Notes under the pieces: generated by a model | The model's input: the letters and a program-made list of their open reading frames with translations, nothing else | The model's database searches: none | What the model was told of the DNA's origin: nothing | Source of the DNA: Varanus komodoensis | Lineage: Eukaryota > Chordata > Lepidosauria > Squamata > Varanidae | Assembly: GCF_004798865.1 (NCBI RefSeq) | Contig: NW_025335761.1 | Location: 18,682,299 to 18,746,298 of the forward strand | Length of the DNA stretch: 64,000 nucleotides | Direction of reading: 5' to 3' | Program-made: the position numbers and the translations under genes | In this document: piece by piece, positions 57,540-64,000 of the stretch | Position numbering within the stretch: the stretch's first letter is position 1 | Layout of the letters: every line of letters starts with the position of its first letter

Positions 57540-57769
57540 CTGGAAAATAAAATGGAAACAACAAAAATATATTTTCTGCATAAAACTCCATGAACAAGCT
57601 ATGATAACCCTTATGGATATGATTCAACAAAGATTTTAGGTAGGAGTCAACATTAGCTGCAGAAAGAGCAGAAAAAACCCTCTCAATTCTTGCTGAGCTT
57701 GCCCAGGCTACTGCCAGTGCACATCAGCACCATGATGCCTATGTGACATGTTGGAGTGACTTTTCCCCC

Positions 57770-58290
57770 CCTTTATTTTTTTTAACTGAAACATACAGTT
57801 AAAATACAAATACATATTCTTCAAAATATATCAATAATATTAGCATCTAAATTAACAATAAACACTGTGCACCCGCTCCCCAAGAGAGCAGTTGATACCT
57901 CCATTTCACTTCATATATTGTAACAATTAACAGTACATAATGTACTTTAATTATACCCTTATCCCCTCCAAAAATTCATATATTCTTGATTAGGCTTACA
58001 GCCTTTCCCTTCCATCAGTACCGCTTTTACAAAATCTTCCCATATTTCATTATATTTATTTTTATTATCCTTTTTTGATTTTTATTTCTGATGTCAATTT
58101 ATCATTAACAACTATCTTCCATATTTCATTATACCATTCATTGATTTGTATAACCCAATTCTGTTTCCAATATTTAACCATTACTAACCTGGCTACCATT
58201 ATCAAATTTAGAATCAATTTTTTCTTAGCTTCATTTATATCCTGATTTTCAATCAACAACAATAATGCTATTCTCCATATGTAATTAAAC
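57770..58290 (-). mobile_element. L1-clade LINE, ORF2 C-terminus and 3' UTR (decayed)
   Basis: The minus-strand frame 58065-58298 reads FNYIWRIALLLLIENQDINE, KKKLILNLIMVARLVMVKYW and INEWYNEIWKIVVNDKLTSE. This matches the extreme C-terminal pattern of squamate L1 ORF2 (AARLVxARxWK ... WxxKxxxxAxxDKLxxxxR). In a shifted frame NEIWEDFVKAVL follows. The 5' flank is an AAAACA-rich stretch (58290-58345). Confidence 0.6.
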
Positions 58291-58794
58291 AAAAACACAA
58301 CAAAAACATAAACAAAAACATATTAAACAAAAACATAACAAAAACCCAATTAAACATACCCCTACCCCCACCATATTCGCCTCCACATTTATATATGGCA
58401 ACCCCCTTACCCATCTTCTAGAGCTGTTCTCCTCCCCACCGCTTCGGGCTTCCAAGGGGGGAAGAGAAGAGGAGCCTCCCCTGTACAGACCCCAAACACC
58501 CTGGAATGACTGACATTGGCTTGGAGAACCTCTCTGCAATTGCAAGACTGTTTGTGTTTGCTGCAGCTTTTCCTTCCTCCCTTTACCCCTTCTTCATGCA
58601 TGCATTATGTCCTATGAAGGCTGCCAGCAACCTTTGACTGTAGGTACCCTTCCCTCAGGACACTGACTTACTGAAGAATACTATTTCGGACCCATGGAAG
58701 TACGCACATGCATAAATTCACTTAGAATTGAAAAATGAAAACATGTGCACATTTGGAGCACAAAAATGGGGACAAACAAACCAGTGAAAGGCCC

Positions 58795-58870
58795 CCAGTG
58801 CAGCTTGGGCACTTCGAAGGGGTTGTCACTAGCTGTCAAACTGGAGGTCATGAAAATGTCCTCTAAAAAA
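58795..58870 (-). repeat. Unassigned dispersed repeat B, inverted copy
   Basis: The text cacttcgaaggggttgtcac tagctgtcaaactggaggtc atgaaa is the reverse complement of the 8003-8100 core. A third relative is at 62690-62760. Confidence 0.5.
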
Positions 58871-58879
58871 ACAAAGTGG

Positions 58880-59380
58880 GAAGTAAAGGGCTCATGATCC
58901 TAAGGAGGCTTGTCTCTGGGTCCATTCGGATACCCACTGGAGGACATGTCACATAGCTTACATGCAGATGACTTGTCATGATGTGCAAGCTCATCCAGTT
59001 TTTATGGAAACTATTAACTTGGTCAACTAGACAGGAATAGATGCTCTAATTCAAAAGCCCTTGTTTGCAACATTTTGAAAGTTCTATCAGCAAAATATTA
59101 CCTGCATACCAATAAAATATATTTGACGATATTCCACTTATTTCCAATACTAATTTATTGGAGAAAAGGAAATAGCACCCAAAGCATTTCTAGGAAAACT
59201 AATTATTAACAGAGTTCTATTATTCTAATAATATATTGGCAGGAGAGACACCAGAGGGATGTATCTTCCCAAAGCAAATATTAAGTTCAAGAGAATGAAT
59301 TTTCCTTAGGACCATGTTTACTTGTCTGGGCAAAAAATCCCAACTTTGTTTCTGTGTTGGTGAGCTCTGAACTAGCAGTG
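58880..59380. other. Intron 1 sequence, nothing assigned
   Basis: No exon or assignable repeat seen. Confidence 0.3.
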
Positions 59381-59384
59381 AGCA

Positions 59385-60290
59385 ACCAAGAAAGAAATCT
59401 TGGGGTTGTAGTGGAGAACTGAATGAAAATGATGACCCAGTATATGGTTAACTATAAAAAAAGATAAATTCCATGTCAGGGATAATTAAGGAAGGAACAG
59501 AAAATAAAACGGCCAATATTGTACCCTTATACAAAGCTATAGTGCAACAACACTTGGAATACTTTAGACAGTGCTGGTCAGCACACCTAAAAAGGATGCT
59601 GCAAAGCTGAAAAAGTGCAGAAAGGAGTGACTAAAATGATCAAAGTGATAGAGCAGTTCCTCATAAGGAAAAGATACAATGTCTGGGACTTAAACAAATG
59701 GCAAGTGATGGTAGAAATGATTTGTTGTTTGGTCGCAAAATTGCGCCCAACCCATCATAACCCCATGGGCAACATTCCTCCAGGCTCTCTTGTCCTCCAC
59801 CATCCCCCACCGAGTCCACCTAAGCTCACACTCACTGCCCCAGTGACTCCATCTAGCCACCTCATCGTCTACTGTCCACTTCTCCTTTTGCCATCAATGA
59901 TAGACATGTACAAAACTATGTGTGGGATGGAGAAAGTGAACTGGGAGGAATATTGATCCTGTTCTCATAGGATCCCATGAAGCTGACTAGTTGGAGATTC
60001 AAGGAAATACTTTATCAAAGGAATACTTGATAAAAGGAAATTCTTCCTCACATAGTGCCTAGCTAAATTATGGAATTTGCTACCACAAGATGTAGTGAGA
60101 GCCACCAGTTTGAATGGCTTTAAAAGAAAACAGGACAAATTCATGGAGAATGAAGCTATCAGCAGCTGCTGGTCCTGAAGCAATGTGCTCCTTCCAGTAT
60201 CAGTGGCAGTACACCTATGCACACCATTGGCTGAGAATGTGAACAGGACAAGACTGTTGTACTCATTCTGCTTGTGGGTTTTTTGTTAAG
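59385..60290 (+). mobile_element. CR1-clade LINE 3' region, split by a BovB tail
   Basis: Paralogue of 41590-42480. It begins accaagaaagaaatcttggg gttgtagtgg (RNLGVVVEN) and continues tactttagacagtgctggtc. After the insert it resumes at agacatgtacaaaactatgt and ends with gctggtcctgaagcaatgtg ctccttccagtatcagtggc agtacacc. The interruption is 59722-59895. Multiply broken. Confidence 0.72.
59722..59895 (-). mobile_element. BovB LINE 3' tail nested in CR1 with 6-bp target duplication
   Basis: The + strand text ttgttgtttggtcgcaaaat ... aaccccatgggcaacattcc tccagg ... gactccatctagccacctca ... cttctccttttgccatc is the reverse complement of the BovB 3' end at 43360-43536. AATGAT flanks it at 59716-59721 and 59896-59901. 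It is more diverged than the copies at 43 and 48 kb. Confidence 0.85.
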
Positions 60291-60299
60291 TATATGTAA

Positions 60300-62580
60300 T
60301 ATTGCCTGCATTACTACTGCCTGGTCCTGTCCACCAACCAGCATGGGAGGAGAGACAAAATGAGACCGATTTCTCTGCTCCATTGTATCTTTACTGTCCC
60401 CTTTTCTATCACTTGAAAAGGCAAAAATTTAATATGACTATTTCACCACCCCCCCACCTTGAAAGAAGGAGCATGTTCCCCCTCTCTTCCTTCTAAGCTA
60501 ACCATCTATGTATCTTCCTTTTGAATCAAGATATCCTGCATAAACATGTCTCCTTCTTGTAATTTGCTCATGAATTGTGAGAAAATAAACCTTTTAAACC
60601 TTTTTCTATAAGCCTCTCAGTGTATATTCTAATAGATCCAGATGCAAGCAACAGTCTCTTAACTAATTTCTCTGACAATGCTTACTTCTGCTGAACCTAT
60701 ATATAATTAAATATACAATAGGTTACCAACAGCTTTTCATAGACAGCTGGTATAAGTGAAATCTGGGCTAGATTGTCTGTTCCATCACAACCCTTATGTT
60801 CTTATTGGAGGAAAGAATAAATTCCTCTTCCACACTTACCCCAGTAATTATCACCAGGATATAGTATAAGTGTGTTTATTTTAAAACACCATTCACTTAA
60901 CTTCAAATAAGCATTTAATATCACATCTAATTTGCCTTGCAGTCATCAGATTAAAGTTCCAGTTCTCCATTTCAACCCCCCATACTCCTGGGTCTGTTTC
61001 TGTGTAAAGAGGAGGGATAAGAAAGATGACAAACTTGGAAGTGGAAAACTGTTGTCCAGCAGCAGCCACTTACCCAGTATCCCAATGTACTACCCTGCCT
61101 CCATCACTTCATTTTATCCTACGGTAATGTGCCACAACAGGACAGGTACCGCCTGTAGAAGTGGGCTCTCAGTTTGATTAATGCATAAGTTTGCAATAAA
61201 ACTTGCACAAAGGCAATGCTTCTTGGATTACATTATTAATACACAGTCCTACAGTCAGAAAGGACTACTATATTCATAAGTATTAAGGAAAAGATGCTTT
61301 ATCAGTACAGCCTGGGAAATTATCTCTCCTTCACACACACCTGTATGTGGCCTCCTGTGCCACATAAGTGAGGCAGATGTCACAAACATTCTGTTTGATG
61401 TGAGCTTGCCACATGGATCACTGTTACAGCATGTAGTATTCATATCAGCTGTCACTTTCAGGCACCAAAAGAGAATGATAGGATATGGAAGATAAAAATA
61501 AAATAGTCATTGGAAAGGCTATAGATTAAGAGATAAATCAGCTACAAAGATGTAATGAACTGATTCTTAAGGAAGCCAATGCATTGGCCTCAATATATCT
61601 TTCCAAATGTTCCTGATATCACTGTGAAATCAATAAATGTACATTAAAAACTTTACTGGCACTTGTTTAACACTGTATTCCAAATACTTCTTTCATTTTA
61701 TCTCCACCTCCTGACAATGGTCTAACTTTGTAAGACTTGTATACATTCTTGAATTAATCAAAGTTTTGGGAGGATATCATCAACCTGCCCCAAACACAGC
61801 CCCAAATACATTGCAACAACCTTGCCCATGATTCCTGAACAAAACTGTTGGCTTAGCTCAGTTAGGCCTCAATGCCCCCCACTAACATAGATCAAGGATT
61901 GTGGAGCCAGCAGAGGAAGTTTGGGAGGTATCAAGAGGGCAAAGTCTCCTTTCCAAAGGTTCTTCCTTCATTGGGTAAAGAAAATATCAAGGAACTACTA
62001 GGTGTTTAAACTCTTTGAACATGCTAAAAAAGCAAGGAAGAGAAAAAGAAGTCTAGTATGAACAGTCCGCTTTGGGAACCAATCTCAAGTCCCAGTATCC
62101 TGCCCAGAGAATTACTCATCCATACTTCCTGCATCCTTGTTAAAATCCAAAGAAACCATGCCAAAATCAAATGAAACAACAACTTAAAAAGAAATCAAGA
62201 TTTTGAAAACTAGCTGTCAAATAATCATGGTCCTATAGAAGGGTGTGGTCTGCATTTTTCCACTTTCCTAAGCATCTAGAATTTTGGGAAATGCTGGAAA
62301 AGAGAAAGGAATTTGACAAGGGACAAGTCCAAATTTAAAAAAAAAAACCTTTGCGAATCCTACTCCAAAGGATACTCTAGCTTTGGCTTGTCTTGACAGT
62401 TTGTATTGTGACAGCTATCAAGGGGAACTGAAGGGAAAAAAATAACGCTCTTGGCAGTTTCACTGGGTCAGTGCCCATTAGGGATGCCTATGTTTTTGGA
62501 CTACCAGGAAATTGATTAGGCAAGTGCACACTTTCACCAGTCCGATCAAAACAATGGCAGTTTTTTTTTTAAACAAAAAA
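60300..62580. other. Intron 1 sequence, nothing assigned
   Basis: No STARD9 exon 1, no CpG-rich promoter-like block and no assignable repeat was found here on either strand. Confidence 0.35.
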
Positions 62581-62584
62581 GAAA

Positions 62585-62624
62585 GGAAGGAAGGAAGGAA
62601 GGAAGGAAGGAAGGAAGGAAGGAA
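62585..62624. repeat. (GGAA)10 microsatellite
   Basis: Ten uninterrupted GGAA units preceded by gaaa and followed by gagaaa. Likely length-polymorphic. Confidence 0.95.
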
Positions 62625-62689
62625 GAGAAAAGGCACATTTGGGATGCATTTTCTGTTAAAGGTGTAATAAACCAACGGCAGGCCCTTCA

Positions 62690-62760
62690 ATATACCATGT
62701 GGATGCTTTGAAGGTGCCGTAACTAGCTGTCAGATCAGAGATTATGAAAAATGATCCCCA
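62690..62760 (-). repeat. Unassigned dispersed repeat B, further copy
   Basis: The text ctttgaaggtgccgtaacta gctgtcagatcagagattat gaaaa shares spacing and words with 58795-58870. Confidence 0.45.
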
Positions 62761-62969
62761 GACAAAGAAAGAAAAGGAGATGGAAAAGTCATGATGAGCA
62801 CAAAAGGACTCAATATTGCAATGGGGAGTGATGCCAGTGTCAGGCATTGCTCAGGCACTACTGAGACTGTTGGCATTGGCCCATATAAACTCTGCAGTGG
62901 GTTTTTCCTGATCTTGCGGAGTCTCTTGCAACTCATTTCCCACAATCCTTATGGAGTACGTCATTCAGG

Positions 62970-64000
62970 TTCAGACAGCATGACAACCCATTATAGGTCC
63001 AATAAGCCATGGATTCTTGGGCTGGCTTGTTGTCCAGGAATAAGTTAAACTGGGTTCAAAACAGCATAAGCCATTGTGCTTGTTACCCACAAGCCGCCAC
63101 ATCACATAAATCTTTTATTTATTCATTCCTTTTTCATCTCTCCTAATAAATGGTGGGGAAAAAAACGCGCTGCTAGGAACCTGCACTACATAACTCTTGC
63201 GGACAAATACAGAGGTTTTAACACACTGCTGTATTTGAAAAATATACTTCAGTAAGTTCAAAGGCTGAGAAACTGGCTATTTATTATACCTGCTAGTACT
63301 CAGAATGCATGACTGGGCCAGCTTTAAAAATAAAATGAAGAAAAATCAAAGAATGTAGATGAACAATAAAGACCATTACAGTGAACTTACTTGTTCAATC
63401 TGTTACTTTCTTGTTATTCTCTCTCTTCTCCAAAGGAGGCGTTATGTTACTAAAGTATACAGTTTTTGAACAGCTCCAAAGTTCATTTTTCCCCATCCTC
63501 CCCAAACTTCCATAGTACACATGGTTTTCATTATCCCATTATACACAACCAAATATGTACTCACACAATGATCTCTCCAGTATTTGTGAGAGATGAACGT
63601 GCAATCCCATGACCTTGTAAATCATCACTGATACATAAACATATGTATCAGTGTTCAGGATGCGCAGAATTACTGAATACCTAAACCCAGATTACAACAA
63701 TAAGTCTATCAAATAAGACTAGAGGCACAGGTCGAGACATTACAAAGAGTTATAAAATGACCTGATTTTGTAATCACTTGGACCTCTTTCAGCCCATGGG
63801 ACAAATTCTGTTTCAGAGAAGCTCTTGCTGGCTGCATCCCATCTGAAGGCAAAGGGACAAGGATAAAAACTATAGAATGTTTTAGCTCAAATCTCCTATC
63901 ACTAATTAAGTCTTAGGAGAAACATTTATACATTTTAGAATAGGGAAAAGTGTACAAAATCAAAGGATGGTTGAGAGAAAGAGGATCCCTGTTGCACCTG
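62970..64000. other. Intron 1 sequence up to the window end
   Basis: 62970-63110 holds words of unassigned repeat C (gcatgacaacccattatagg, taagccatggattcttgg). Otherwise no gene seen. STARD9 exon 1 must lie upstream of here, beyond 64000. Confidence 0.4.

Noticed and set aside
60300-64000. Search for STARD9 exon 1 and promoter
   Set aside because: No VRVRP-encoding, phase-compatible exon with a donor and no CpG-rich block found; exon 1 is taken to lie beyond 64000.
1-64000. CRISPR arrays, operons, tRNA or rRNA genes, intact viral genes
   Set aside because: No regularly spaced repeats, cloverleaf-like sequence or rRNA text. Gene layout is vertebrate intronic. No gag, pol or env block of an LTR element was recognised.

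Overview
The window reads as nuclear DNA from a vertebrate, most likely a squamate reptile (lizard or snake). It is AT-rich and carries almost no coding sequence outside one intron-rich gene. Its repeats are BovB/RTE, CR1-clade, L2-clade and L1 LINE fragments, a MIR-type SINE, and short DNA transposons with TA target duplications. Abundant BovB next to CR1 and L2 points to squamates; the species cannot be named from sequence alone.

The only host gene recognised is STARD9 (KIF16A), a kinesin-3-family motor, on the minus strand. Eleven consecutive coding exons (numbered 2-12 by comparison with remembered human STARD9) were assembled by reading splice sites. They run from 57539 down to 3134, total 1022 bp, and give one unbroken frame of 340 complete codons plus a split codon at each end. 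All ten junctions are phase-consistent. They cover residues about 17-356, nearly the whole motor domain: P-loop GQTGSGKT, switch I SSRSH and switch II DLAGSE. Exon 1 (start codon, promoter) lies beyond 64000. The end of the motor domain, the neck, FHA region, long tail and START domain lie beyond position 1.

Layout from left to right. 1-3133: start of intron 12, with a DNA-transposon end at 1-240. 3134-20327: exons 12 to 4, with introns of 92 bp to 5.4 kb. 20328-50038: a 29.7 kb intron 3 loaded with repeats. 50039-50155: exon 3. 50156-57469: intron 2, holding a 5'-complete but 3'-lacking BovB element broken by a 100-N assembly gap. 57470-57539: exon 2. 57540-64000: part of intron 1, with L1 and CR1-clade remnants.

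The most informative non-genic structures are nested insertions. A TA-flanked transposon splits a MIR-type SINE (35.6-36.3 kb). A BovB 3' end sits in an unclassified repeat with an 8-bp target duplication (48.5 kb). Another BovB tail sits in a CR1-clade element with a 6-bp duplication, and an uninterrupted paralogous copy is present at 41.6-42.5 kb. The assembly gap at 52.5 kb is flanked by the same 74 bp on both sides, so it is probably an artefact. I saw no CRISPR, operon, tRNA, rRNA or clearly new enzymatic system. Several dispersed repeat families could not be assigned and are reported as such.
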